Below are positions 8,195 to 17,394 of a stretch of 64,000 bases of DNA, piece after piece. Each line of letters opens with the position of its first letter. Positions within the stretch are counted from its first letter, which is position 1. The stretch covers positions 868,001 through 932,000 of the forward strand of contig NZ_QYUO01000002.1 in NCBI RefSeq assembly GCF_003591035.1, written 5' to 3'. The translations under genes and the position numbers were made by a program. Source of the DNA: Noviherbaspirillum saxi. GTDB taxonomy: Bacteria; Pseudomonadota; Gammaproteobacteria; Burkholderiales; Burkholderiaceae_D. A model generated the notes under the pieces. That model was given only the letters and a program-made list of their open reading frames with translations. It was not told where the DNA came from and searched no databases.

Positions 8195-9088
8195 ATGAGA
8201 CCTATCCAACTCCCCCCATTGCGCCGCCTGCTGACCCTGTTACTGTTGAGCGGCGCCCTGCAACCCTACGCACCGGCGCTCTCTGCAGAACATGCGATTG
8301 CCAATGCCGGCCCCACTGCGCCGCCGCTGCTACTGGCGCAAAACTATTCAGAAAAATACGACCTCGGCAATTATCTGGTGAGTGAAAAGCTGGATGGCGT
8401 ACGCGCTTTTTGGGATGGCAAAACCCTGCGGTTCCGCAGCGGCAAACCGATTCACGCGCCGGCCTGGTTCACAACGCAATTGCCCGCGCATGCGCTCGAT
8501 GGCGAATTGTGGATGGGGCGGCGTCGCTTCGATCAGTTATCGGCCGCTGTGCGCCGGCAAACACCGTTGGACGCCGAGTGGAAGAACATCACTTATCAAC
8601 TTTATGAATTGCCCAACGGCGCAGGTAGTTTCAGCGAGCGCATCGCCACACTGCAAGCGAGTGTCGCGCAAGCGGTGCTGCCATGGTTGCAAGTCTTGCC
8701 GCAAGTGCCGGTGACGGACAAGGTGGCGTTAACACTGAAACTGGCGCAAGTCGTGCGCGATGGCGGCGAAGGCTTGATGCTGCATCGTGTCGATGCAGCC
8801 TGGCAAACCGGGCGTTCAGATGTTTTGCTGAAATTGAAACCGCAACAGGATGCCGAAGCGCTGGTCGTGGCTCACGAGGCGGGGCAGGGAAAATATTCAG
8901 GCATGCTCGGTGCGATTGTCGTCGTGACGCCCGAAGGTCAGCGCTTTCGCCTCGGCACCGGTTTTAGCGACGCGCTACGCCGCAATCCTCCCGCGATAGG
9001 CAGTACGGTCACATACCGCTACCGCGATCTCACCTCGACAGGCTTGCCAAGGTTTGCCAGCTTCTTGCGGGTGCGGGAAAGCGAGTGA
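8195..9088 (+). CDS. ligE: Secreted ATP-dependent DNA ligase (LigE type)
   Basis: A 297-residue minimal ATP-dependent DNA ligase. The nucleotidylation motif is SEKLDGVRAFWDG (Lys near residue 67). HALDGELWMGR, GGEGLMLH and LLKLKPQQDAEALVV supply motifs III, IV and V, and an OB-fold tail follows. The N-terminus is a long hydrophobic signal (LLTLLLLSGALQPYAPALSA), so the enzyme should be periplasmic, as known for LigE-type ligases linked to incoming DNA in competent proteobacteria. I start at the ATG at 8195 because it opens the signal peptide. A 20-bp inverted repeat lies just upstream. Confidence 0.88.
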   Translation: MRPIQLPPLRRLLTLLLLSGALQPYAPALSAEHAIANAGPTAPPLLLAQNYSEKYDLGNYLVSEKLDGVRAFWDGKTLRFRSGKPIHAPAWFTTQLPAHALDGELWMGRRRFDQLSAAVRRQTPLDAEWKNITYQLYELPNGAGSFSERIATLQASVAQAVLPWLQVLPQVPVTDKVALTLKLAQVVRDGGEGLMLHRVDAAWQTGRSDVLLKLKPQQDAEALVVAHEAGQGKYSGMLGAIVVVTPEGQRFRLGTGFSDALRRNPPAIGSTVTYRYRDLTSTGLPRFASFLRVRESE

Positions 9089-9279
9089 ATCGCATGCCGC
9101 TAATGCGCCGATATTGGCGCAGTGGCCCCGCGCCCGGAAGAATTCAAAGGTCGATCGCCGGGCCGTATTCTGCCGCGTCGACGAATTTCCATTTGCCGGG
9201 CAAGACGGTATCTACTTGTTGCTTGTATCCTGTACTTTGGTACAGGTATGAAGGTCCCCTCAGATTGGGGGGCGCGGTA

Positions 9280-9825
9280 ATGGATAAGTGGATAAGGATG
9301 CAATCAATGCAAGAAATGAAATATCTGTCGGGCTATCCAGCGGAAATCAAGAAACAGGTACAGGTCCTTGTCGATAACGCCAAACTAGCGGATGTGCTTC
9401 TCAAGAAGTACGCGTCGGTGCACGATATCAGGACCGACAAGGCACTCTATCAATATGTCCTGAATCTGAAGAAAAATTTTCTGGGCAATGCCGAGCCGAT
9501 CAACAAGGTTATGTTTGACAATAAAATCCATGTAATCAAGCAGGCTTTAGGCACGCATACTTACATCTCCAGGGTGCAAGGGAACAAGCTCAAGGCAAAG
9601 CACGAAATCCGGATCTCGTCCTTGTTTAAAAATGTGCCTGCCGAGTTCTTGAAAATGATCGTTGTGCATGAACTGGCGCATCTAAAAGAAAAGGAGCACG
9701 ACAGGGCATTTTATAAATTATGTGAACACATGGAACCGAATTATCACCAGTTCGAATTGGATTTGCGGCTGTACCTAACTCACCGGGACTTGGTCGGCGA
9801 GCTGTCATGGGGCGGCATGAGTTGA
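9280..9825 (+). CDS. YgjP-like zinc metallopeptidase (DUF45)
   Basis: A 181-residue cytoplasmic protein with the zinc motif VVHELAHLKEKEHDRAFYKL near residue 130. The HELAH pair plus a following His is characteristic of the YgjP/DUF45 metallopeptidases. The upstream part is basic and lacks a signal peptide. The frame is open back to 9085, but the G-rich run at 9268-9274 before the ATG at 9280 and the family start there favour the shorter form; ATG 9298 is an alternative. It is convergent with the penicillin-binding protein gene. Confidence 0.78.
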   Translation: MDKWIRMQSMQEMKYLSGYPAEIKKQVQVLVDNAKLADVLLKKYASVHDIRTDKALYQYVLNLKKNFLGNAEPINKVMFDNKIHVIKQALGTHTYISRVQGNKLKAKHEIRISSLFKNVPAEFLKMIVVHELAHLKEKEHDRAFYKLCEHMEPNYHQFELDLRLYLTHRDLVGELSWGGMS

Positions 9826-9875
9826 GTGGCATATTTATTAAATAAACATTTCCCTGCCTCCCCCTGGGTGAATAC

Positions 9876-12380
9876 TTAATTTTCGCCGGTATTTCCTTCA
9901 AATTCCTCGCGGCCTTCCTCCATCGCCCTTAACTGATTTTCCAGCACGGTTTCCACAAGTCTGCGCGCGTCTTCGTCGCTCTGTGCAGCTTCACGCGCCT
10001 GATTCAGTATCCGCTCCATCTCATTGAATGGCTCATCCGGTACGTCGTCCGGCGTTTGCGGCTGCGCTGGCGCCACAGATCGCGGACGAGCGGGCGGCGC
10101 CGGAGGCTCGTCTTTTTCCCAGCCCAGTAGCTCAACTACCTTGTCCAGCATGGATTCAAAGAACGAATCCTTCGGTTTCGGGAAACGCGCGCCGGATTCG
10201 ATGAGACGCGCATGCAGCGTTTTCCGGTAAAAGTCGCCGACGACCGGCAAGGCGGTGCGCGCGCCTTGTCCCCAATAATCGCTGCGCATCGTGACGCGTG
10301 CATCGTTGAAGCCGACCCACGAACCGGCGACCAGCCGCGGATGCATCAGGATGAACCAGCCATCGGTGTTGTTCTGCGTGGTGCCGGTTTTGCCGGCCAC
10401 ATCCGCGTGTATTCCGAACTGCGATCTGATCGCGCGCCCGGTGCCCTGGTTGACGACGCCGCGCATCATGTCAGTCAAGTCATGCGCGATTTTGTCTGAC
10501 AGCGCGCGCGTGCTGTCGCCGGAAAACGATTCCAGCACCGTGCCGTCCTTGTCGTCGATGCGACTGACCAAGATAGGCTTGCGGTATGCGCCGCCGCTGG
10601 CGATGGTGCTGTACGCCGACACCATTTCCAACAGCGTCACCGGGCTGGTGCCAAGCGCGAGTGCGGGAACCGGATCGAGCTTGCTTTGATTGACGCCGAG
10701 CTTGCGCGCAAAGCCGGCCGTTTTTTTCGGGCCGACTTCCTGCATCACCTGTGCGGTAATCGTGTTTTTCGAATAGATCAGGCCATCGCGCGCGGTCATC
10801 GGCCGGCCGCTAGGCGCGGAGGCATCGGTCGGACGCCACACGGTGCCGTCGCTCATCGGGATCTCGACCGCCGCGTCGGTGAAACGCCGGTCGGGCGGCA
10901 TTCCCTGTTCCAGCGCGGCACCATAGACGAAGGGCTTGAAGGTGGAACCCGGCTGGCGCCGGGCTTGCGTAACATGGTCGAACTGGTCGATCGCGAAGTC
11001 GCGGCTACCGACCCAAGCCTTGACATGACCGTTCGCGGGGTCCATCGCGACGAAGCCGCTTTCCAGCCGCATCTTTTCCGCGCGCAGCCTAATCATGAAG
11101 GCTGCATTGCGTTTGAGTTCCGCCAACGCGGTCTCGGGCGCGGTTCCGGATTCAACCGCCTTGCGGTAGGCCGTCGATTCGCGCACGAATGCGTCGACCG
11201 CGCCGCTGCGCGCCTTCCAGAAATGGCCGAAGGGCTGCCCCTGTCGCCGCATACCGATATACGCAAACGGATTGCTGGAATTCAGGCGCTGGGAAGCGAC
11301 GCCCCATTCGGCATCGGACACTGCCTGCAACGCATCCATGCGACGCGCCACAGATTGGTCCGCGTAGGCCTGCATGCGTGAATCTATCGTGCTGTAAATC
11401 ACCAGTCCATCGGAATACAGGTTGTAGTCGTTGCGGTCGGCCCAATCGACCAGCCATTTGCGGATGTGTTCGGCAAGATGCGGTGCGGAGCCGACCGGTT
11501 CTGGCTGGCGCTCGAATTCGAGGCGCAGCGGACGGTTCTTGTACGACTCGAAACTCGCCTTGCTCAACGCGCCGCGCTTGACCATCTGCGACAGCACGAC
11601 GTTACGGCGCTTTGCCGCGCGCTCGGGACTAAGCACCGGGTTGTAATAGCTGGTGCCCTTCAACATGCCGATAAGGGTGGCGCTTTCCAGTACCGTCAAC
11701 TTTTCTGCCGATTTGTCGAAGTAGGTACGCGCGCCCATTTCGATGCCGAACGCGTTGTACAGGAAAGGCATCGTATTCAGATACGTAAGCAGGATTTCTT
11801 TTTTCGAGTACGCGTATTCGATCTTCAACGCGGTGATCAACTCCTTGAGCTTGCGCGTGATGTTGCGCTTGCGTCCGATCTCTTCCGGGTACAGGTTGCG
11901 TGCAAGCTGCTGGGTCAACGTGGAGCCGCCTTCGGGATCGCCCTGCAAGGTGCGCAGGATGCCGGCGGCGGTGCGTCGAAGATCAACGCCGTGATGTTCA
12001 TAGAAGCGGTGGTCTTCCGTTGCAATCAATGCATCAATCACGTGCGGCGAGATCTGGTCCAGCTCGACCCACTGGCGGTTCACGCGCTTGAATACCGCGA
12101 GCTGCTTGCCATCGGCGGACATCAGTATGCTCGGCGTCTCCGCCTTGGCCTTGCGGATGTCGGAAATGCTGGGCGTGAAGGGGATGAGGATGATCGCATA
12201 GGCAAGCAGCAGAGCGAAGCCGGCCGCGCCGGTGGCTGCCATTGCTTTTATCGAAGATGCAACTCTGGTGCGCCAGGGGAGGACTGGGTTGAGAGCCGCT
12301 TTGAAATAGCCCGCGGTACGCGCGTATAAGCGCCTGCATGAACGGTTGATGCGCTCATGCGGCTTGATGTCTGCATCCAA
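9876..12380 (-). CDS. Class A (bifunctional) penicillin-binding protein
   Basis: An 834-residue PBP1A-like enzyme that polymerises and crosslinks peptidoglycan. There is a cytoplasmic tail, a membrane anchor (about 49-68), and a GT51 transglycosylase domain with catalytic Glu in TEDHRFYEHHG (122) and GGSTLTQQLARNLY (151-164). The transpeptidase motifs are SxxK (PGSTFKP, Ser479), SKN (537-539) and KTGT (664-667). After about residue 745 comes a Pro-rich stretch and then a strongly acidic tail, which is unusual and may bind a partner. All catalytic residues are intact. It is monocistronic. Confidence 0.93.
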   Translation of the reverse strand: MDADIKPHERINRSCRRLYARTAGYFKAALNPVLPWRTRVASSIKAMAATGAAGFALLLAYAIILIPFTPSISDIRKAKAETPSILMSADGKQLAVFKRVNRQWVELDQISPHVIDALIATEDHRFYEHHGVDLRRTAAGILRTLQGDPEGGSTLTQQLARNLYPEEIGRKRNITRKLKELITALKIEYAYSKKEILLTYLNTMPFLYNAFGIEMGARTYFDKSAEKLTVLESATLIGMLKGTSYYNPVLSPERAAKRRNVVLSQMVKRGALSKASFESYKNRPLRLEFERQPEPVGSAPHLAEHIRKWLVDWADRNDYNLYSDGLVIYSTIDSRMQAYADQSVARRMDALQAVSDAEWGVASQRLNSSNPFAYIGMRRQGQPFGHFWKARSGAVDAFVRESTAYRKAVESGTAPETALAELKRNAAFMIRLRAEKMRLESGFVAMDPANGHVKAWVGSRDFAIDQFDHVTQARRQPGSTFKPFVYGAALEQGMPPDRRFTDAAVEIPMSDGTVWRPTDASAPSGRPMTARDGLIYSKNTITAQVMQEVGPKKTAGFARKLGVNQSKLDPVPALALGTSPVTLLEMVSAYSTIASGGAYRKPILVSRIDDKDGTVLESFSGDSTRALSDKIAHDLTDMMRGVVNQGTGRAIRSQFGIHADVAGKTGTTQNNTDGWFILMHPRLVAGSWVGFNDARVTMRSDYWGQGARTALPVVGDFYRKTLHARLIESGARFPKPKDSFFESMLDKVVELLGWEKDEPPAPPARPRSVAPAQPQTPDDVPDEPFNEMERILNQAREAAQSDEDARRLVETVLENQLRAMEEGREEFEGNTGEN

Positions 12381-12496
12381 AATAGATTCCTGTGTCGATA
12401 AGCGCCGACCGGCCTGATGGCGATGGCGAGTCGTGCGTGTGCAGCGCGATTATACGAGGATGGAACCCGGGAGGCGTGGCTCAAATAACAAGCCCC

Positions 12497-12589
12497 GTAG
12501 GGTGGGCACCCCGTGCCCACGCAGTTCATGTTGAGAAGGGTAGATAGGACTTGAGCGATGTCCGCGTGGGCACTTTGTGCCCACCCTAC
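12497..12589. repeat. Paired REP-like palindromes
   Basis: GTAGGGTGGGCAC ccc GTGCCCACGC at 12497-12522 is repeated in inverted orientation at 12564-12589, where only the 3-nt loop differs (ttt). Each unit is itself a hairpin, so the pair resembles a BIME of two REP units in mirror orientation. It lies upstream of the PBP gene and downstream of the kinase gene. Confidence 0.85.
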
Positions 12590-13010
12590 CAGACTGGATC
12601 TTTCCAGAACCCCAGCCGATCAATTCAGCTAGCACGGCGAGAGCGGGGAAAGATCTTGCCATCATTTACCGGAATCGATGCATTTCAACGGAACGAATCG
12701 GCATAATCACGGAACAGGGTCTCAAAATCATAATTCGCAGCCGCATGCAATTTGAGAAAAACGTCAAGTCCGTCAGGGTCGCCTGCGCCTGTCGTGTCAT
12801 TGGTCCGGCTTGTCGAAGTGGTTTTCACAGAGGTAGCTACTGCAAAGCTTTGCATAACGACCCTTAGCGGCCTTAGACTTTCCCAAAAGCAGACGCCACT
12901 TAGCCAGCCCCTGTCAAGCGTGAGCGAGCAGACGGATGGACTGCAGCAGGTGGTCGACTGGAACAGAATCTTCAAGCTTGGCGATCGCGCATCGCATTTC
13001 GGTGGAAGAA
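12590..13010. other. Intergenic stretch without a supportable gene
   Basis: Between the paired palindromes and the stop codon of the kinase gene both strands have short open frames (for example 12685-13014 minus and 12752-13036 plus). None has a convincing ribosome site, start or family motif. I see no terminator with a T-run. Confidence 0.5.
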
Positions 13011-14750
13011 TCAATCCTGTGCTCCCGCAGTCTTGAGGATCGAGACTACGTCAGGATGCCGAGGATTGTCAGAATATCCGGTCGCATAGCGTAGGGGAGT
13101 TAAACCAGCATTGCTCCTACGATTGACGTCCGCCCCTGCAGCGATTAATGCCTCCACCGCAAGAATATACCCCTGGACCGCCGCGCTCATTAAGGGGGTA
13201 TTGCCGCCTTCGTCTCGATGGTCAACGACCGCTCCTGCAGCGATTAACGCCTTGATAACTTCGACATTTCCACTATAAAACGCTGCGAAACCCAAGGCAG
13301 TCTTACCGTAGAAGGGATCGCCGCGTGCCTCCACATGCACATTTGCCCCGGCGGCGATCAGTTCGTTGACGGCATCAGGGCGACCATTCCGTGCGGCCCA
13401 CTGCAAGGCGGTCAGGCCGGCACGGCCACGCGCATTCACGTCTGCCCCAGCCGCAATCACCCTCTTGAGCTTGTCCAAGTCACCGGACGTTACCGATTCC
13501 GTCAATTCCGTGTGCGGCCTTGAGCGCTCCCACTGACTGGAGCCCCAATACCACAGCACTGGGGCAGCCGCGATACCAGCGATTAACGCCAGTGCAGCCA
13601 GTGCATATTGCCAGCGGCGGCGCCTGGTTCCCGCCGTGGGGCGTGAGGCTTCCGATTGCGGCGGTGTGGGATGTATTAGACCTACAGTGGCGTCCGAAGA
13701 CACATCTGCCGCGTCGGGGAGGGGCGTCGAATTGCGGATTGAAGGGACTGCCTCGGGTATTACTTCCACAGGCTGCGCAGCGCGCTGCGCCGACATCTGA
13801 GGGGACAGCAGGCGCGTTTCGTCTTCACCGGCAAGCGCCTGTCGCCACGCCTGAACCGACTGGATACGCTGCTCTGGCCGCACAGTGAGCGCACGATCAA
13901 CAATCATCAGAAACGATTCGCTGTACCTGCCTTTGCCGACTTTGCGGGCGGGCAGCATCTCATCATTGACGGAACGGGCTACCGCCGCAGGCGGCGCCTT
14001 GCCGATAATCAGATAATAGATCACGGCGCCCAGCGCATAGATATCAGTCCAAGGTCCTTGCTTGAGGCCTGGAATATCTGCGTACTGTTCTATCGGCGCG
14101 AAGCCAGGTTTCACGATTGCTGTTAGATCATGCGTCATGTCGCCAATGACGTGCCGCGCAGCGCCGAAGTCGAGCAACAGGGGACGGCCGCCCGTGCGGA
14201 GCAGGATATTGTCGGGCGCGATATCGCGATGCAGGCAATGCGCCCCGTGAATCGTTTCGACCGCGTCCAGCAGATCGGCCAGCAAGGTCCTGATCCATTG
14301 CTCGTCCGGCACAAGCTTGCGCTCTTGGTAAGCCTGCTTGAGCGTGATGCCTTCGTAAAATGGCATCGCCATGTACGCAGTGCCGTTGGCTTCCCAGAAG
14401 CGGTGCACTTTCACCAGTGCGGCCGAATCGAATCGCGCCAGCAGTCGGGCTTCATTGATGAAGCTTTTCATGCCAGCGTTGAAGACGTCGGTAAAGCGCG
14501 GTGATGTGACGGTCACATTCTGCCCCGCACTTCGGGAAGCAATGCCGGACGGCATATACTCCTTCAGCGCCACGTGGCGCCCGAGCGAGCAGTCGTAGGC
14601 GAGGTAGACAATACCGAAGCCGCCTTTTCCGACGAGGCCGGCAATTTCAAACTCACCCACCCGCGTCCCCACCGGCAGCTCATTGCCGGGAGGGTTCTTA
14701 GATGGAACCGCCGTGCTGCGTAGTTCTGTCTTGTCATCGTCATGTTCCAT
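13011..14750 (-). CDS. Membrane Ser/Thr protein kinase with C-terminal ankyrin repeats
   Basis: A 579-residue Hanks-type kinase. It has a glycine loop (GKGGFG, about 41-46), catalytic Lys in ALKEY (63), HRDIAPDN (174-181) and DFG (194-196), all intact. A Pro/Ala-rich linker leads to one transmembrane helix (about 380-402), followed by four or so ankyrin repeats to the end (LIAAGADVN-type units). The kinase would face the cytoplasm and the ankyrins the periplasm, an unusual arrangement since receptor kinases more often carry PASTA or WD40 outside. I prefer the ATG at 14750; a GTG lies nine codons upstream. Neither has a good ribosome site. Confidence 0.85.
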   Translation of the reverse strand: MEHDDDKTELRSTAVPSKNPPGNELPVGTRVGEFEIAGLVGKGGFGIVYLAYDCSLGRHVALKEYMPSGIASRSAGQNVTVTSPRFTDVFNAGMKSFINEARLLARFDSAALVKVHRFWEANGTAYMAMPFYEGITLKQAYQERKLVPDEQWIRTLLADLLDAVETIHGAHCLHRDIAPDNILLRTGGRPLLLDFGAARHVIGDMTHDLTAIVKPGFAPIEQYADIPGLKQGPWTDIYALGAVIYYLIIGKAPPAAVARSVNDEMLPARKVGKGRYSESFLMIVDRALTVRPEQRIQSVQAWRQALAGEDETRLLSPQMSAQRAAQPVEVIPEAVPSIRNSTPLPDAADVSSDATVGLIHPTPPQSEASRPTAGTRRRRWQYALAALALIAGIAAAPVLWYWGSSQWERSRPHTELTESVTSGDLDKLKRVIAAGADVNARGRAGLTALQWAARNGRPDAVNELIAAGANVHVEARGDPFYGKTALGFAAFYSGNVEVIKALIAAGAVVDHRDEGGNTPLMSAAVQGYILAVEALIAAGADVNRRSNAGLTPLRYATGYSDNPRHPDVVSILKTAGAQD

Positions 14751-15455
14751 GGCAGCATTAAAACGACATTTCAGCACGATGGATTGGAAAAGCAGGATGC
14801 AGACGTGGCCTCCAGCCCCGGCGGTCTATGTCAGACCATACGGGTTAACCATAACTCACTTACACGGCGCAAATGGCAGGATCTTGCCGTTGTCGCTGAC
14901 TATGCGAGAAAGAAGCATCACAGGTATTTGATGTTTATCAAAGTGATCGGCGGTTGCACACGTTTGCTCAAAGTAACGAAAGGTGGGTTGCAGCGTAGCC
15001 GAGCAGCAAGGCGCGTAGTTCGTGAGGGTGTAATTGATCTGGCTCACCAGCAGGTATTGACAGTAATCCAGTCGTGCCGGGCGTTTCGATGTCATGCCCG
15101 GCAATTTACCGAATCTTTGCCCCCGTTTCGTTTACATAAATTTCGACATCACTAACTTTTTGCGCAAATCATAAAATTATTAAAAACGGTACATAATGTA
15201 CCGAAAAATATATAATCATCCTAACTGGATACCATGTCCACACTTCTTACATTGGTTTCCAAATGAACATTGTGGAATTGGACGAATCCCGTTTTGGGCC
15301 GTGCTTCGTTGACGGATAACTGTCTTTAACGAGACGGGAAGGGTGGAGGCAATGCGCGCATGTGTGGCGTTGCCGTCTCTTGGGTTAAATGCGGCATTCG
15401 CTTACCGGAAAGTGTGCCGATATGCCAGGTGTACCGGTCCTGGCGGATGGAATAA
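14751..15455 (+). other. Long gap with tauE operator and leader
   Basis: 705 bp upstream of the TauE-like gene with no supportable gene. It contains a 17-bp palindrome at 15187-15203 and, within the presumed transcript leader, a possible hairpin pairing GAGACGG (15331-15337) with CCGTCTC (15373-15379). The leader of about 250 nt is long for a simple promoter and may hold a regulatory RNA, but I recognise no known riboswitch class. Confidence 0.4.
15187..15203. promoter_or_regulatory. IclR-type operator candidate before tauE
   Basis: CGGTACATAATGTACCG is palindromic except at its centre. It is the most symmetric copy of a 17-bp motif (6-5-6) that recurs at 19640, 25343, 32352, 34334, 34415, 42070 and 50179. 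Each copy lies in front of a gene linked to sulfonate use or transport. Confidence 0.65.
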
Positions 15456-16217
15456 ATGACTCTCGACCTATTGTTGCAGTTCCTGGCCATCGTCGCCTTT
15501 TCGGCTTACTTCCAGACCGTGACCGGTTTCGGCCTCGGTATGATCATGACAGGGGCGATGAGCGGTCTGGGTTTGATGCCGATTGCAACGATTGCCACCA
15601 TCAACAGCTTACTCTCGCTGGTCAATAGTGCGGTCGCCTTGCCGGGCGCATTGCGTACCGTCGCCTGGCGCATCGTCGGCATGGTGTTGTGCGGAATGGT
15701 GCCGGGCTTGGTTGTGGGCGTGCTACTGCTGGATTATCTGCACAATGCGTCGGCACTGGTCTTGAAGTTCCTGCTTGGCCTGACCATTATTTATGGCGGC
15801 ATCAGTGTCGCCATCCAGCCTGTGCATGCCGCCCGCGAAGCCGGGCGCGCGACCTTCATTGTCACCGGTGTTTTCAGCGGTGCGCTCGCTGGGCTCTTCG
15901 GTATGGCGGGGCCGCCGCTGGTATACCAGTTCTACCGTCAGCCGCTCGGTTTGCCCGCAATCCGCTACAGCCTGATTTTCCTGTTTGCCACCAGTGCCAG
16001 TCTCCGGACCGTGCTCGTTGCCGGCCATGGTCAACTGAGCACCGAGATCGTGCTGCTGACACTGATAGCGCTGCCCGTGGGCGCCGTGGCGACTTTCATC
16101 GCGAAACGCTATCCGCCGCGGTTGAATCATGCCGCGATGCGCCGTCTTGCGTCGGCGGCGCTGGTAATCATCGGGCTGACTCTGATCTGGCCCTTGTTGC
16201 GGCAATCAGCCGGATGA
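15456..16217 (+). CDS. tauE: TSUP-family sulfite exporter (TauE-like)
   Basis: A 253-residue membrane protein of the TSUP (TauE/SafE, DUF81) family with seven to eight hydrophobic helices. Two glycine-rich half repeats stand out: FQTVTGFGLGMIMTG near residue 20 and SGALAGLFGMAGPPLV near 150. TauE proteins export sulfite made when taurine is degraded, and the position beside IclR, GMC dehydrogenase, Xsc and Pta genes supports that role. It overlaps the convergent IclR gene by 12 bp. A strong operator candidate lies about 250 bp upstream. Confidence 0.8.
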   Translation: MTLDLLLQFLAIVAFSAYFQTVTGFGLGMIMTGAMSGLGLMPIATIATINSLLSLVNSAVALPGALRTVAWRIVGMVLCGMVPGLVVGVLLLDYLHNASALVLKFLLGLTIIYGGISVAIQPVHAAREAGRATFIVTGVFSGALAGLFGMAGPPLVYQFYRQPLGLPAIRYSLIFLFATSASLRTVLVAGHGQLSTEIVLLTLIALPVGAVATFIAKRYPPRLNHAAMRRLASAALVIIGLTLIWPLLRQSAG

Positions 16218-17051
16218 AATGGGAGGCGTTTCTTCGGCAATCTGGCCTCCTGCCAGAAGGGGCTGCAGCACCGACGCGGCGTCGGTGAGCAGGCCGACAT
16301 AGGCGAGCAGGTCGTCTATCGATTTGCGCGCCACGGGAGCGTGGCAGGCGACCGCTGCTACCACCTTGCCATCGGACGCCTGGATAGGCACCGCGACAGC
16401 AACCATACCGAGCACGAATTCTTCATGGTCGAAGCCAATGCCGCACTTTGCGATACGCGCTAGTTCGGCCTCGAGCGATGCCGGATCCGTGATGGTCCTG
16501 GGTGTGAGTTTCTTGAGCGGCATTGCAGTCAATAGGCTGCGTTGCTCGAACAGCGACAGGCGCGAGAGGAATAGTTTGCCGCTGGCTGTGCAATGCATGG
16601 GGGCACGCGTGCCTGGCGGCAGTTGCAGGCGCAGTGGCTCTTCGGTTTCCACACGGTCTACATAAATGACATTGTTTCCCTCCGGCACGACCAGATTGCA
16701 GGTCTCGCCCGTCGCGGCGACCAGCTTGCCGAGCGTGGCCCGAGAAACCCGGATCAGCGCATTGTTGCGCAATGCCGAGAGCGCAAGCCGGGTCGCCGCT
16801 GTCCCGGGGACATAACCGCCGCCCTCGAAAGGCGTGCGCAAGACATAGCCGTGCCGCTGCAGGTGATCGAGCATACGCATCATGGTTGCCTTGGGCACAT
16901 CCAATCGCGTCGAGAGCTGCGAAAGTGTCAGTGGCTGCGTGGCATTCGCAAGATGCTCGATCAAGCGGAGTACGCGCAGTGCGCGCGCGTCATCGCCTTG
17001 GTTCATCGATGCGGCGTCGGTCGCGACGCCATTCTGAAACGCTTTCGACAT
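16206..17051 (-). CDS. IclR-family regulator (possible isethionate-type)
   Basis: A 281-residue IclR regulator. The winged helix is at about 25-90 (LSQLSTRLDVPKATMMRMLD), followed by the IclR effector domain with GETCNLVVPEGNNVIYVDRV and the HCTASGKLFL signature. It is closely similar to the regulator at 24484-25287 and less so to that at 31410-32240. It is divergent from the GMC dehydrogenase, which it probably controls together with itself. An upstream GTG at 17063 could also start it. If the GMC enzyme is isethionate dehydrogenase, this would correspond to the IseR role; that is inference from context. Confidence 0.88.
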   Translation of the reverse strand: MSKAFQNGVATDAASMNQGDDARALRVLRLIEHLANATQPLTLSQLSTRLDVPKATMMRMLDHLQRHGYVLRTPFEGGGYVPGTAATRLALSALRNNALIRVSRATLGKLVAATGETCNLVVPEGNNVIYVDRVETEEPLRLQLPPGTRAPMHCTASGKLFLSRLSLFEQRSLLTAMPLKKLTPRTITDPASLEAELARIAKCGIGFDHEEFVLGMVAVAVPIQASDGKVVAAVACHAPVARKSIDDLLAYVGLLTDAASVLQPLLAGGQIAEETPPISSG

Positions 17052-17120
17052 ATTCTGTTCCACTTTCCGGCCGATGCCGAAATTCTAATTGATGGACGAC
17101 GCGGGCTGGCCTATTAATTA

Positions 17121-17137
17121 CGTACGAATTACGTACG
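17121..17137. promoter_or_regulatory. Possible IclR operator between regulator and GMC gene
   Basis: CGTACG-AATTA-CGTACG has the same 6-5-6 geometry as the 17-bp motif seen elsewhere, but its arms are less like the consensus (CGGTAC/GTACCG). It may be the site of the local IclR protein only. The rest of the 17052-17394 divergent gap shows an AAGGAAC ribosome site for the GMC gene and nothing else firm. Confidence 0.4.
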
Positions 17138-17394
17138 CGATCACACCGTCCGTCCTGCTGTACGCGGGTGGTATCGAAGCGTTAGAGCGGATTGCGTATC
17201 AGTGTATGGGTTCTGCCGCGTTGCCTGGGGCGATTGCGGCGTTGCCAATGCTCGACAGGGAATCACCCTTACGCGGGCCGCCCTGCCTCCGCTTGGCGCC
17301 TTGCACTCATCCCCAGGAAACGCGGCAGACCGCTTCGCTACCCTCACACCGATATGCAATCCGCTCTATGTCCCCTATAAGGAACCCGAACAAT

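Noticed and set aside
12685..13014. Open frames of about 100 codons on both strands after the kinase gene.
   Set aside because: There is no ribosome site, no usual start (TTG for the minus frame) and no recognisable motif. Treated as intergenic.
14742..15155. A 137-codon frame before tauE.
   Set aside because: It begins inside the kinase gene on the opposite strand, has no motif, and its composition is not protein-like.
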